A DNA stretch of 64,000 nt from Fasciolopsis buskii. Taxonomy: Eukaryota > Platyhelminthes > Trematoda > Plagiorchiida > Fasciolidae. The notes below the pieces were generated by a model. It searched no databases. It saw nothing but the letters and a program-made list of their open reading frames with translations, and was not told where the DNA came from. Position 1 is the stretch's first letter. Every line of letters begins with the position of its first letter. The stretch is taken from assembly GCA_008360955.1 (NCBI GenBank), contig LUCM01004350.1, positions 7,556 to 71,555 on the forward strand, read 5' to 3'. A program made the position numbers and the translations under genes. Positions 12,060 to 23,945 of this stretch are shown in pieces.

Positions 12060-14445
12060 GGAAGGTTTTAATGAATGCACCATTGAGAATAGCGATGTTC
12101 AATGTTCAGGGAGACAACTATTGCTTCCGGCTTTGCCATCAACTGGCTCACTAACACGTCTGATCTACTGAAGCCTTATATGGTTCACTACTTCAGGTCT
12201 GACGATCATAATCACCTTTTTACTCTCAAGTTAATGGTAACATTATACCATCACGTCTACTCTTATTTTTACGCATTTGAAAAGCCATCAAGAACTTATC
12301 ATTCTCACTAACAATCGAAGACTGGAATGTAGCAGTGGTTCTGTCCACCAGTTTCTCCATTCCTCTTCTCCTATTCCTCCATTTTTAACCAAGTATCTCC
12401 CTCATCAGACACTGTTCACCATCAATTTCTCAACTACACTTTGCATCCCTCTTCTGTTCCAAATGAAAGTATCTGCATTTCTGTTTATTATTTCATTGTC
12501 ACTTGCCGAATACCAGACCTAGGCTTTCCCAATCACGATTTCCAACTCAACTTCAATTTTCTTTCCTCGACCATTATCCTTGTAATGTTTATCACTTCAT
12601 AAACAATTCGCCATGGTCAACAGTTTACTTCAACTATTTGACTTATCCACACTTATACCCGATCTACCCGGCAACCGTGTTCATACCCTCGACTTTATCC
12701 TGAATTTTATTCCCTCTCCACTCAAGTGTATTCATTCTTCTCCCTCTGTAGCTACATCAGCCGTACCCGCCTCGAACCATTAACCTCCTCAAAAGGCTCA
12801 TTTTTACACTGCAATTCAACCAATACGGACGAGTTCCGCCACTTATTTTTGGAATCACGGTCGTTTCACTTCTGTTGTTGCCTCGCCTGCCTCTTATTTC
12901 GCTACCACCATTCTGTAGGACAGGAATTTTTATTCTCCACTTTTCGAAACCTAGCAAACTACATTTTCCTGCTTGGTTCAACCACACGTGTAATCGTGTG
13001 CTCAACATTTCCCCGCTCAACCACCGCTCTGTACAAGCCAGGATCAAGTGCTCGTTAGCCAGACGAAGACCCCAGTTCCGGACAGTATCCGATCCATCGT
13101 CCTTAAAATGTGTGTCCCTCAGTTGCTCCCTTTTCTACGCCGCGTTTTCGGCCTTTCCATTCATCTTTCTATCTTCCTCGTCCGTTAGAAACATGCTGAA
13201 ATATCCAAGCACGGCATTCTCCCTGACCCAAACAGCCACCACCCGATTTCGCTTACTTGTTATTTCCAAGGTGTTCGAAACCATCATCTCCGACCAACTG
13301 TATTCGTTTCTCAAACTCGAAGAACAAATGAGCAAGATTCAATATAGATTCCGTTAACCCGGTTCACTCGGTGATCTACTGACTTTCATCTCATACTCCT
13401 ATTTGTTCGCTATTCACTAACCGCTCGATATCTCCAGGGTCCTCGATCGAGTTTGGCACGAAGGCCTACTTGCGAAAATCTAGTATCGTGGACATCTAGT
13501 TCTCTGAGTAAGCGAACCGTCTCCGTCCGATTCGACGTGATTATATCTCAGTCGTTTACCGCAAATGCTTGTGATCTCCAAGGTTCCATACTCGCATCAA
13601 TCTTCTTTCTTCCATTTATTAACAATCTTCTGTCTAGTGCCGATAATACCACTCTCTGTTGTTCCCTTGCCTACCGCAGTCTCTGCTATAAGAACGTCAA
13701 CATTGATCAGGACCCTAGGGTCATCAGTATACCTCTGAATTCTGCTCTTGAACATATCTTCCGTAATCATGCTGACTTCAATCACTTGAAAACTTCTCTT
13801 TATTTCACATCTACACCATTCATTCACTCATCATTTCTGTTTTTCTTTAACTGATCTAAACTCCACAGATCCTCTCTCTCGGCCTATCTCTAACTACTTC
13901 ATTATGTCAGTCTCTTTTCGTACCTCAGCTAGCTTTTCGTGCTGCTCGCAAAGGCGGTTTCCTATTTCGTGCCAGACGTTTTTTGGCCCCAACTCATCTG
14001 CTATACGAAGCTCGAATCCGCCTTGCACTAAGGTACGATAGTCACATGCGGGGTGGGTCTTCGTCCATTTCTCTTTTTTTACCTGATTTGGTTCCACCCA
14101 AGGCCGTCCGGCTGATGAATGACCCCTACTTGACATCCAATCTGCATTCAGTAGCCCATCGTCGGGTGGCTGCGTCCTTTTTCTGTCGCTGATAATTTGG
14201 CTTCTGTTTTCGGAATTCGATTCGTCAGTTGTTTTATCTTTTACCTCTGTCCGCCTATCTTGTCCTCAGACTTCCAGCCATTCTTACCAGGCTTCTATCC
14301 AGAAGTGTCGCTTTCCCGTTTTTCAGTCATTTTTTCAATGACTGCTAGGCTGTGCAGTTCCCTCTCTCTGTCTGTTTTTCTGCCCACCCTTAATCGCTCA
14401 CTCTCCCTCTTAAAAAGCAGAGTCAACGGTTTAATTCCTACATAA
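12060..14445 (+). pseudogene. Decayed Jockey-like LINE, endonuclease to C-terminus
   Basis: About 2.4 kb of pyrimidine-rich plus strand carries the order of a LINE ORF2. Near 12085, LRIAMFNVQG fits the start of an APE-type endonuclease. From 13250, VISKVFETIISDQLYSFL and (shifted) GDLLTFIS, VLDRVWHEGLLAK are RT motifs (YRPIALTS-ISK, SKAFDRVWH). Near 13500-13660, SFTANACDLQGSILASIFFLPFIN, then CCSLAYRS and NVNIDQD fit the GVPQGS and ADD blocks; the catalytic ADD itself is not intact. At 14000-14190, YEARIRLALRYDS, KAVRLMNDPYLTSNLHS, AHRR form the typical C-terminal part, ending with FKSRVN at 14410. Many stops and frameshifts show it is long dead. It is the longest LINE relic here and explains the cluster of short plus-strand ORFs. 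Confidence 0.85.
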
Positions 14446-15689
14446 ATGTTCACCACAATCTCCCTTAACTGTATGTCATCTGACTGAGTTTACTGCTTAT
14501 TATAGTATTCACTTCATGCCTAGTGAAAAGCAGTCGAGTCCCGCTTCATAGAATTTTTGCCACCCCAAGTAGTCAAACTGACTTACAAGCGTGGATTCGA
14601 CAGGCGTGATCTCATTTCTGACGATTTACAGCAGATCTACAATTCCAGTGTCGCCGACCTTGTGTATTTGTGCTGTCACTCGGTATAGTGATTAATGTGA
14701 AGTATGCTACTTTCTTATTCTTCGTGAAAACATCTTCAAAGTTTAAACTTTTCTGTGGAGGTAGGATGAAACCTGCTAGACTGTGGAAAAAGATTAATCA
14801 AATGAAGACCAAGGAGAAACTATGCCAAGCAAACTGAAAAGCGAGTTGTTTGCAGGAGCCAAGTTGGCAGACGAAACTTTTTCTGCTTAGATCGAACAAA
14901 AATATCTTGTACAAAACTAGGATAACTTGTTAGTCCAACAAAGATGACACAGTGAAAGTAGAGATATCACCACCAAATCTAGTGGAAAATACGCCGGGTT
15001 GATTATTCGTGACTCCGTCAAGATCTGCAATTGCACTAGTAGGCAAGATGCATAGATCCCTCAAGTCCGAAGGCCATTAATACGGTGAAGAGTCACAATT
15101 AAAATCTAAGATCAATTAAGAGTTATTACCAAAAGGAGGAGCAATGAAAGAAATGATGGAATCGAAAAAATAACCAAATTTCTTACTGAGAAACAGAAGC
15201 AACAATATTAATATTGCTACTAAGTGAATAAAGAAAGATCATCTGCGTCTTGCCACACCATGCAGAATTAACACGTGATCACTTTGGCAGTTGTTTTGCG
15301 TTGTTTGTTTTCCTGTCGAAAAAAAAACAGAACCCATGGGCAGACAGAACAGAATCATCTATGTCGGCACTTAGCCATGACTCTTGTGTGTGTAAGACAC
15401 ATGTATCAGGGTAAATAAATGAATCCAGTATGTCTAGCAAGTCGGTCATTTTCCGAAATGCAGGACGAAACTCAGTGTAGATTATCAATGGAATAATCAT
15501 TTTGTTCGTTAGTATGAGATTGAGAGCAGTTTCCTAGCCTCCACAACAGGGTTTCCCCATACCATCATATCACGGGTAACAGAAGTTGACAAAGTATACG
15601 GAAACATTCCAGATTGTGATATTTACGCCGCAGAATAGACTGTCTGAGTAAAAACGACACACGGACATATTGCAGTCCAAAAGTACTAG
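14446..15689. other. No recognisable gene
   Basis: A few short ORFs and purine-rich plus-strand sequence from 14750 to 15250. No named element is seen. Confidence 0.5.
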
Positions 15690-15896
15690 CAAGCAATTAC
15701 ATTGGAAAACAACCTGGTGTCGCATGGCCAGTCATTCCACTATTCGTTTTCATCCCTTATTAGTCGGATCGCAGCTAACCGAACATACCAGATCCAGATC
15801 ATCAATAACGAGCACTGGTTTATCAAAAGACCCGAAGATTTTTCCAGTCAGCTCGATTCCTTTTGTAACAGAAGTTGTCACCTACCAGAAGTTCGG
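15690..15896 (+). CDS. Exon-like stretch resembling the PX domain of ARHGAP32/33-type RhoGAPs (partial)
   Basis: One plus frame, open from 15690 to a stop near 15921, contains SFHYSFSSL and then YQIQIINNEHWFIKR, PEDFSSQLDSF, LPEV. In ARHGAP33/TCGAP, ARHGAP32 and insect CdGAPr the atypical PX domain has AHFHYE, then VQV-C-GRSW-V-RSYDDFR-LD-HLHRC and LPELP. The order FHY, VQV-W-(I/V)-R, (E/D)DF--LD, LPEL is conserved here at similar spacing. A possible donor CGG|GTGAAT ends the exon at 15896; the acceptor side (near ACTAG at 15689) is poor. Such proteins are GTPase-activating proteins for Rho-family GTPases; the PX domain is N-terminal. It could be a true exon with long introns around it, a processed or decayed copy, or a chance match. 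Confidence 0.35.
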
Positions 15897-16880
15897 GTGA
15901 ATGAGAAAGTCTTATCATCCTAATCGTCTAGATGACTCAGTGGATTCACCGGTGTTTTTGTTTCCGCCTTATATCTTATTTTAAGACTTTGCAGTCAATG
16001 TAAGCAAATTCGACGTCCGGCAAACGACTGGTCCAGTGTAACTGAGATCGTTCTTATTTTGAACCCCTGATTCTTTAATATACGACATTTTTATTTTCAA
16101 CTTTCATGTACCATGATCCAGCTTCCAGAATACATGTTATGACTGAAACTACAATCAACCCGGAATTGTAATTTATTCGGTACGAACCGAGCGGTTGATT
16201 ATTTTTGGCATCACCTTGTTACAACCATTCCCAAGAACGCTGCTTTCACGTTTCGAACATTTCAAGCGTTCTAGATTTAAAACACGTAAAGTTGACGAAT
16301 GTCTTGTTGCTGTCTCATTCCCAATCCATTACAGTTAGATTTATTTGACATAGAACGGGTGTTAGGGGATCAGTTGGTACGCATTCAGTTGTGTTGCTAT
16401 TCGGCTGGTTCATCGATCAATCGGTCGGTTGACAAGGCGGAGATGGCAAAAATTTGGTTCAGTCCAATGCGGTTCAAATTTCACAGAACAGGTTTTGGCT
16501 CGAATCATTAGAGTCCAGAATTATTTCAATGATATGCGTTCCGGTTGGGTTTCACTGGGTCTCGCTAAAAGAAATAGAATCAGAACACATCTCACCCTGT
16601 GCTGATCAAATTATGTGTGATGAATAGTGCAATCAAAGCTTATCGAGACTCCACCGCTTATTGCCTTACTTCGGGACACATCGCATCCCAGCTTCAGTTC
16701 AGCATCTCTTTATGGAGATCCACGTTCTGCATCGTCACCAAGTACCTAGGTAGTCGGTACCATATATTTACTACCATACTTACTAAAGAAGTGCTCCCCA
16801 ACCAGCATCGTAGATCTTACTTTTGCAAGTTTCTGATGACAAGAGCCTATGTCCTGCTGAAAAAAGCCTTCTGAGATAAG
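15897..16880. other. No recognisable gene
   Basis: Two ORFs (16299-16511 and 16599-16874, plus) show no domain I recognise. No partner exon for the PX-like stretch was found here. Confidence 0.45.
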
Positions 16881-18290
16881 ACCTGACAAGCCGTTTGTGG
16901 TCTCGGAGGTCTCCATAAGGCACCCAAAATGCCCGTTTCTGACCAGCTAGAAGAGATCTAAGTCACGACGTCGCTAATCGTATGACCCTCCATCCTGCAC
17001 CTTAACGATCGCTCCACCTATTCAAGGCAGGCAGCTTCCTTTTTTGAAGAAGGGGGACCAAAACTGCGCACGGTATTTCCGATGCAGCAGGATAAGGCTG
17101 AGTTCAAAGTAACCAGTTCCCATTGGGCCGTTTGGGTTGTCACGGTGTGCTGGTCCTCCCACTTATAACATAGCGTGACCATTATCCCTAGGTCCTTCAT
17201 TCTGCTACCCGCACTTGCAGTAAACAGTCCTTGGTCATGTGATACTGTGAGGCCGTCGGTGCTTCGGGATAACAAATGACTTTTGCTCTCATGTAGAGGC
17301 ATGCCTCACTTACCAGTCCTAAAACTAACCATTACGGAATGCCGTTCATGCGGTCCAGTACTTATCTCCTATCCTAATACACAATTCCCCCTCGGCAAGA
17401 AAGGCATTCACCCACTGATTTGTCTGCTGTCCGATACCAAATGACTCCAACCTGATTAGAATTAGGCCATCGTTCACTGAATCAAACGCCTTGCCTAATT
17501 CAAGATAACATACTTCTACTCGCTTACCTTCATCTAGTCATCGAGTAACTTCATCCACGAAGCACAAGATGTTGATGATACAAGAATTAATCTTTACAGA
17601 ACCATGCTGGGCTAGGCACAACACTGAGTGCTGTGCCAGACATTGGCAGATGTCTCCGGATGTCTCTTCTCTATCACATTACACAGAAAGCTGGTAGGGC
17701 TGGCTCTATTGTTTTCCTGTACTTTTTCAAGGAGTAGTAAGGTAAGGCTGAACGGTTGCGTCTCCCCGTCCTTGTGATCCGTCTTGTTCCTACGAACGCA
17801 CTTTCTGCATAGAAATCCCCTTGAAAAATTAATGTCGAAAATCCTTGACGATATTTCTTGCCGGGTGACATGTCGCTCAAACCCAAAAATTGGGTCTTTT
17901 TTATTCCACCCCTCGGAATTCACTTCAGTTCAATTTGATACTCTTTAACGGTGTATCAACGTTCTCTGATTTTCGCTTCTACCGCACAGCACTATCTACT
18001 CAAAAAACGCAAAGACGATCAACCTTGGAAGAACATCTTCAACAGAAGAGGAGCGTTTCTGAACGCGAAAACCCCGTCCGCTTTGGCAATGACCCTTTTC
18101 ACCCACTCCCTTCAACCATTGCTTTGGGAGACCTCGAGAATCCCATTCTGGTAGTTCGGTCCGCTTGTTAAAATGTCCACACACTTTGACTAGGCGTTTA
18201 TTGAGCACCTGGGTCCATCTTCCTACTATTACCTGCCTAGGATAACACCCTATAAAGCAGCAGGAGATCTGTCGGCATGTACAAATTTCC
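16881..18290 (-). pseudogene. Decayed CR1-like LINE, RT and C-terminus
   Basis: On the minus strand, from 18290 downwards, a KVCGHFN stretch (cf. the GDFN endonuclease motif) may mark the endonuclease end. From 17720, LLEKVQENNRASPTSFLCNVIEK fits NYRP-SL-S-L-K-MEK. Near 17500, FVDEVTR, EGKRVEVCYLELGKAFDSVND, LIRLESFGIGQQ fits the CR1 core (DFSKAFDSVNH-LLL-KL---GI). Near 17200, DLGIMVT, and then ALSCCIGNTVRSFGPPSS at 17060-17110 match the C-terminal block (RDLGV-V--, then LF--YVRP-LEY). Stops and frame changes occur throughout. The element is about 1.4 kb as seen; both ends are undefined. Confidence 0.75.
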
Positions 18291-19490
18291 ATTTAGCACC
18301 TTGACCAATCCCCGGTCAGTAACTTTTCCAAAGAATGATCCTTAAGGCCCGGCACCTTACGCCTAACCTCTCAGTTAGTCATATTATTCTTCCACCACAT
18401 TCTACCAGTGCTAGGGGGACAATCCCAGTCGAGACTTCTGCATGCTTCATTCGGTATACAACACTGAGTGAGGCGCAACTACCCACGTAGCTAGATCTTT
18501 CTATCTCATTTAATTCTTCTCCTAGAAGAATAAGTTTCTGCTTCGGGCCATTCTAGTCAGATGAAATTTGACACTTCGAAGATACGAAACACATCCCAGG
18601 CATGAACGCACCCTCGTCCAGAAGATTGAGAAAACTTGCAAATTAAATAGGTCTTCGTGGAGTAACGCAACTTCAGACAAGTTCCTATGTGAGGAAACAT
18701 CATTTTCACCATTCTTATCGGATGATAGGACGATTTTCATAATCTTTTTGATTGTGAAATTCGGGCGAAATGAAGAGATTACAGCCCTGACGAACACCAG
18801 TTCTCGTACTGAACTCGGGTTACAGGTCGCCTTAAGCACGAATTCTGTTTCAGTTGTTCGCTTGAAGAGATCGGAAAGGTGAAATTAGTCTATGTGCAAG
18901 ATGCCCGTTATAGGACCTTTAATTCAAATCAAGCAAATAAATGTTTTCAATACTGTCAATCTTCCCATTACAAATTACAAAACATGAACCCAGGGGATGA
19001 AGAATAATGACAGTGATTTCACTAGTGTATACATGTGTGTGAGGGTAGTTTGATATTGTCTCACCGCTACTAAGGATAGGGTGATTAGGCGAGGAGTGTC
19101 ACCCCGACCCGTCTCACGGCAATCAGTGTCGCTATGTTGTGTAGATGCATAAGTCTGTGCGCTGAGGTAAGCCATGATGGGTACAGGAAATTCACCAGGA
19201 GGAAACAGCCTAACAGTGCTTTCATGATATTCAATGACAAGTTGGACGTTGGTACTGCATGACTAATCACTTGGAAATTCACACCAAATTTCCTACCGCT
19301 GCAAACCATCAAGTACTAAAGTTCTGTACAGCTCTGCATCATGTGTTAGCTTCATACAGTGAAGTTCTTCCTCACCTGGGAGTCCCTGATCTGCTGTTTA
19401 AAGGCATATAGCCTAGAAAATCCAATCAAGGATACCGCTGCTATATCATATCGCCATAGTGACTTTCGATGAACCGTTGGAAATCATATC
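18291..19490. other. No recognisable gene
   Basis: A pair of fully overlapping ORFs on opposite strands at 18522-18882 has no recognisable domain. Confidence 0.45.
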
Positions 19491-19640
19491 GGGGAGCCCA
19501 ATGGCTAAGGCGTGCAACCCAAAATTGTTTACTACGGGTTCACGTCCCATTTGGGTTGTGATGGATGTGCACTATTGATGGTTCCTAACAAGGATGAAAC
19601 AGTTGCCCTTGAGAGGCACACTAATAAATAACCCTTTATT
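19491..19640 (+). mobile_element. tRNA-derived SINE, single orientation
   Basis: A head with A-box-like CCCAATGGCTAAGGCG (19497-19512) and B-box GGGTTCACGTCCC (19536-19548) is followed by GTTCCTAACAAGGATGAAAC and a truncated tail. The same order (TAATGGCTAAGGCG, then a B-box, then TTCCTAACAAG, then GGATGAAAC) is found inverted inside the palindromic elements at 6426 and 27854. This copy ends in an A/T-rich stretch without the long tail. Pol III boxes identify it as a SINE; copy age appears high from the substitutions. Confidence 0.7.
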
Positions 19641-20587
19641 TTCGGTCATGAAATTCTCAGGTTTGTCAGTTTCCCATCAACTATAATGTTGTTAATAATA
19701 TTTATGGATGTTCACTGCCTCGGAGAACATTAGTAAAGTTGATAAGAACATTCTGCAGTCTCCGGTGAACAGATTTTCCTGTCTTAGCGAGGTACAGCCG
19801 TGAAAGTTTATGTACTGATTGGTCCAGGCCTTTTTACTGTCTATAGAACATTAAATGACTCGGAAAGTAATCTGGTTATTCATTTTCGCTTGCTCCATAA
19901 ACTGTACGGAGTTTTGAACAGCGCTGAACTGTTTTAGCACTTCGCTCAGGTCACGGTTGGAGTCAACGACACAGAATAACATACCAACTGAGCGAAGCAA
20001 TTTATGGTTCATCCATTTTTCCCTATACTCATTGTATCATAAGGTCTTGATGTATATTCCCAACTAATTCTCCTAGCTGATTTGATTCAACGATTCCCAT
20101 GAAGAAACCAACTAGTATAGGATCCAAAGGGGCCCCATAGCTATGTCAATTTTTTGTTGATAGGATATTTCACTGTATAGGAACCGTACATTGAATTTAC
20201 GTTTCGGCAGAATTTTACATGGCTCTACACTGGTGCTTTAGTCAAGTAGACTTCTGACTATACTGTGCAGTTTTGATAAGATCCAAGTTTATGAAGAGTG
20301 GTATTACATCGCGCAACAGGATCATTTCATTTAATAATATCACACTCATTGTTCCATCCACAAGTGAAATGTCTTTGGAATTGTGTATGGATTTGTTTAC
20401 ACAGAGGCCGTAAATGCTCTACTGACCATCTGGCGAAATCATGGTGTGCAAAGTTAGTCATTGACAGAAACGGGCATATGGGTGCTCTAGCCGTGGGGAG
20501 CTTCGGTAAACCACATCTATTCTTGGAATGCATGAATCTGTGGATGTCAGTGGCTCAGGGAGTTCACCGTCTCTTCAGCCATCTCGC
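19641..20587. other. No recognisable gene
   Basis: A 97-codon plus ORF at 20298-20591 lies opposite a 68-codon minus ORF; no domain is recognised in either. Confidence 0.45.
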
Positions 20588-20848
20588 TTAAGCTTCTTCT
20601 TTCTGGCTTCTTCCTCTATTCCCCGGGGGCAAATGAGAAGATTTCGAAAACAATTGTCCGCGCGATTTGTGTTCTGGCAGTGATTTTTTTGGCGCAATCT
20701 TCACTGAAGGGCAGCCCCAAAGAACTCCATGTTCCAGTGAGTCGAATACCTTTTCCGAGACAACGGAGACAGAAATCGTGTGCCTATGCCCCAAGATTTG
20801 TTGTAAAGTAAAAATTTGGTAAATACCATTACAGGGACAATTTCTCAA
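20588..20848 (-). pseudogene. RTE-type reverse transcriptase fragment
   Basis: The 86-codon minus ORF contains GHRHTISVSVVSEKVFDSLEHGVLWGC, which fits the RTE RT motif A region (HRH-TI-VFLD-KAAFDSVDR-VLW-C), and then SVKIAPKKSLPEHKSRGQLFS, fitting KGVP-K---L---Y. The catalytic aspartate of motif A is lost (SVVSEKVFDS in place of VFLD-KAAFDS). About 260 bp survive. It abuts the family A repeat at 20857. Confidence 0.7.
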
Positions 20849-20856
20849 ACGCTTAG

Positions 20857-21085
20857 CGAACTGTTTTATTGTTTTTTGGCTCTCTGTTTTACACTAACCG
20901 TAGGGCGAACGATTGACTTTTGTCGACACTATGTTTGGATTGGTCGCTAACTGTCCGGTCACGGGTATTTCTGATGTACTTAGATCTGCATTTGAACTAA
21001 ACACGTCTGTGTGTGATAAAACGAATCTCAGCTTCCTCGTTGGTTTGTCCTACAAGCCCTCGGTCTTGACAAATATCGCCCCCCA
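20857..21085 (+). repeat. Dispersed repeat, family A copy 1
   Basis: Colinear with 43788-44030 and 59700-59925. Shared landmarks are TTTTATTGTTTTTT at the left, then GGCGAACGATTGAC, GGTCGCTAACTGTCCGGTCACGG, TTTGAACTAAACACGTC, GTTTGTCCTACAAGC and a terminal GACAAATATC. The three copies differ by many substitutions, so they are old. No coding capacity is seen; the repeat type is unknown. Confidence 0.65.
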
Positions 21086-22119
21086 ACGGATGGATAAACG
21101 GTTGATTCTAATGCATGCACCTTTCTGGAGTACTGGATAGTCAATTTATCAGCGACAGGGATCATGGTGCAGTTCATCGTTGCAAGTGTGTTGCAAGTTT
21201 ATTCAGGTGTTGATGTCAAACTAATTGCGCGAATTAGCAAACTGCGCAGTTTCTATGGCCAAATCCAACCGAACGGACAATAGACACAGGTACCGGTTTC
21301 AATACCAGCATTCCTTTAGCTGTGTCCTTTTACAACCATGTCCGTAACAAACCAGAGGGTAAATTCAACCATTGACAACAGTTTTTCCAGCCTGTTGCTA
21401 ATATCCGATTGCTCCCACGTTTTTTTCAAAACCAAACTCGACGTGACCAGTTAAACGTGGTGACTGACGTGTTGTGGCTTTGAGAAAGCTATCCGTATTG
21501 TGTAGAAAAGGCTAAACGAGACAAATCCAACGCTTTGGCGATTGCTTGTACACTCGCACAAGATTGCAATTTAAAATTCGGTGGCCAGCGTCGAGTATTG
21601 CATGGAGTTACCTCCATCATAGAAGACTGATGCGGCTTGCTAGCGGTCAACCATACGAAATCAACCAACCAGGCAATCAGCAATGGCGGTAAGCCATCAA
21701 AATGAGATAAATTCTGGTGTGCAGAGTAAGCCGTTAACAAACAAAGCGGATGAACTGGGTAAAAAAGGGGAGTTCGAAACCAGTGAGGCCACTGACAACT
21801 GTCCAGGTTGGAATTATCCATACCGAAAACGTTAAAGAGTAAACTAGATACTTCTCCAGACAAATTCGGTCTTCTTGTTTGAGCCAACAAGCCGAAACGT
21901 TCGATAAGTCCGCATGCATTTTGCACTCAAAAACAAGTGAGTTAATGGGTCTTTTCCAAGATTATATTCGGTCGCCTTTTAAAATTAGAATGAAGCGATT
22001 AGTATAACTAGAAGTGAATTTAGTAGTCGTGAAATGATTCTTCAAGCCCAACCACAAGCCCAAATCGCCATCGAAACTATGTTCTGCTGTTTTTCTCCGC
22101 TAGGAATACGAAACAGGGC
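21086..22119. other. Mostly unassigned; holds a 145-codon minus ORF (21489-21926)
   Basis: The minus ORF at 21489-21926 is longer than most here but shows no recognisable domain; its composition (many W, P, S, L) and the lack of homologous copies leave it unresolved. The rest has no feature I can name. Confidence 0.4.
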
Positions 22120-22400
22120 GTATCTGCTGTGCTTCTAATGGCGTGAGTGGGTGCGCCGGTCTCCGTATTGACTACTCGAGTCCCTCAAAATGCCCCGTAC
22201 CTCTGCTGAGCAAGTTCTACGCACGGCCTGCTCGAGGCAGAGATGTTCCCAACGAGGTACGAGGACGGAGGCGAATGGCCGGCACCCTCTACATGGCTGA
22301 ATGACTTTTGATAATCAGCCTAGGGAAGATGGGTGAATCCTATGACTTCTTAATGGTCAGTTGAGCGATGACATCGCATGGTGAAGTATTTCATGAAAAA
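22120..22400 (+). mobile_element. tRNA-derived SINE with the tail shared by the palindromic dimers
   Basis: A head-like block (CTAATGGCGTGAGTGGGTGC, then B-box-like CTACTCGAGTCCC) is followed, 140 bp on, by a tail at 22350-22399 reading TTAATGGTCAGTTGAGCGAT, GACATCGCATGGTGAAG, TATTTCATGAAAA. The tail matches the arms of the 6426 and 27854 elements with about 80-85 percent identity by eye. This independent copy fixes the head-to-tail order of the SINE and shows that the palindromic copies are rearranged. Confidence 0.65.
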
Positions 22401-23569
22401 TATTCTTGCCAATTGAATGAGTTGCTACAATAACTCGCTACAATAGTCTATCAAATTAATTGTCCTCATTTAATTACTTACCTAACTAAATCACTTGTTT
22501 CTTGACTGATTGGGAGGACAATTACGCAACATTGTCAAAAATCCCAAGCCTTTCTCGTAACCGGTTTTCAGATATACACGCCATTTTCAAGCGGATTATT
22601 CACAGGTGTAAGCGTCAATTAATTTTTGGAAGTAAATGGCAGACGTAGTTCAGCATGTCTGCACTCTAGTGGTGAGACCAGTTATCATCCTTGATGTCAG
22701 TAGTCCACCTTTACCCCAAGCCCCTCGTTTTCAGCTGAGGACTAAAGCGGAAATCTCCGCTCCCGGATTACCTTCATTCATACGGGAATAACTATGGAAA
22801 CTTGATTTTGTTTACTGTATAAATAGTTACGTTCGGAGTCGTAATACGCAGTGCGGACGATCATAGTAGCCGTTATTGCTATTATTATTATTATTATTGA
22901 TACCATTACTATTTTGCAGTAAGTCCATACTGACAATGGTCCTTGAAGACTAGGCCAGAACGAAGATTAAACCGCGCAAGGCAATCAAACAGAGGAGGAT
23001 CTCGGAAGTTGATGAGTCGTTATCCATTATGAAAACGAGATGTTCATTTACTAATCAAAACACGGTTGATCATTGTCCGTATATATGCACCCTCTTGAAG
23101 GTAGACTAAAAGCTCCAGCGTCACTCACCAATCTGTCTATGGATCTAGACTAACAGTTTCCATTACTTGCGTCTGCGTGCATTTTAATGGTCTATAGTAG
23201 TATTGTAGCACTTTGTGATAAGTTTGCGTGTCTTCGTGGTAGCATAATTCTAAAATTTCAGTATCATAAGCGAAATGCTAACTTGAACGAGCCGAATCAT
23301 AAGCAAAAGCCCTGTCGACATATCCAACCGGATTAGATGTTCTCATTGTTATCTCACAATTATTTTAGAATTATCGAGCAGATCAGCCACGAAAAAGCGA
23401 GTTGTATGAGAAAATAATATTGCAAACCACATTGTTCCCGAGTCTGATAGGTGTTCCTTCAGTTAGCGGTGGTTACCCGAGGGTGGGCCGTGTTCGACAA
23501 ACCGCAATCAATGAACACGAGCCGGGTGCACTCTGATTGTGTCAGTCTGAGGTCGAATATAGATGGCGA
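22401..23569. other. Unassigned sequence with a short (ATT)n run
   Basis: No coding or transposon signal is recognised apart from an ATT trinucleotide microsatellite at about 22878-22899. Confidence 0.5.
22878..22899. repeat. (ATT)n microsatellite
   Basis: About seven uninterrupted ATT units. Confidence 0.9.
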
Positions 23570-23945
23570 AATCGGAGCGAGATCATGTCTTCAGATTGGA
23601 TACCAGTTCCCATCTGACATAGTGACCTGACTGGAAGGCAAGAGTGAGGATATACAAACTCAGTAGGTCCTATCGTGAGCTACCAGTCAGGATGAGCGTC
23701 ATGGGTTAGACAAAAACACGAAGTAAACTATGTGAAATGCTTCCAACGAGATCGACCAATCATAAACAGTCACGTAATCCCAAATGCACAATCGAATACT
23801 CATTAAACATGCAATGTTTTCATTTAACGAAGCCAGAGTCTTGGCCGTTCTTGCCTGAGTTATTGGGTGCGGACAATACAGATTTGGAGTCAGGGTTCAT
23901 TGACCAGAAAGCAAATATAGGAGCAACGAATAAGCGTTACTCAAC
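23570..23945 (+). repeat. Dispersed repeat, family B copy 1
   Basis: Colinear with 26920-27338. Matching landmarks include ATACAAACTCAGTAGG and ATCGTGAGCTACCAGTCAGG (versus ATTCAAACTGAGAAGG and ATCGTGAGTTGGG, AACCAATCAAG), then GATGAGCG, GACAAAAACACGAAGTAAAC, GATCGACCAATC, and a terminal CATTGACCAGAAAGC, AATAAGCGTTAC. Both copies contain short ORFs but no shared reading frame was established. Type unknown. Confidence 0.6.
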
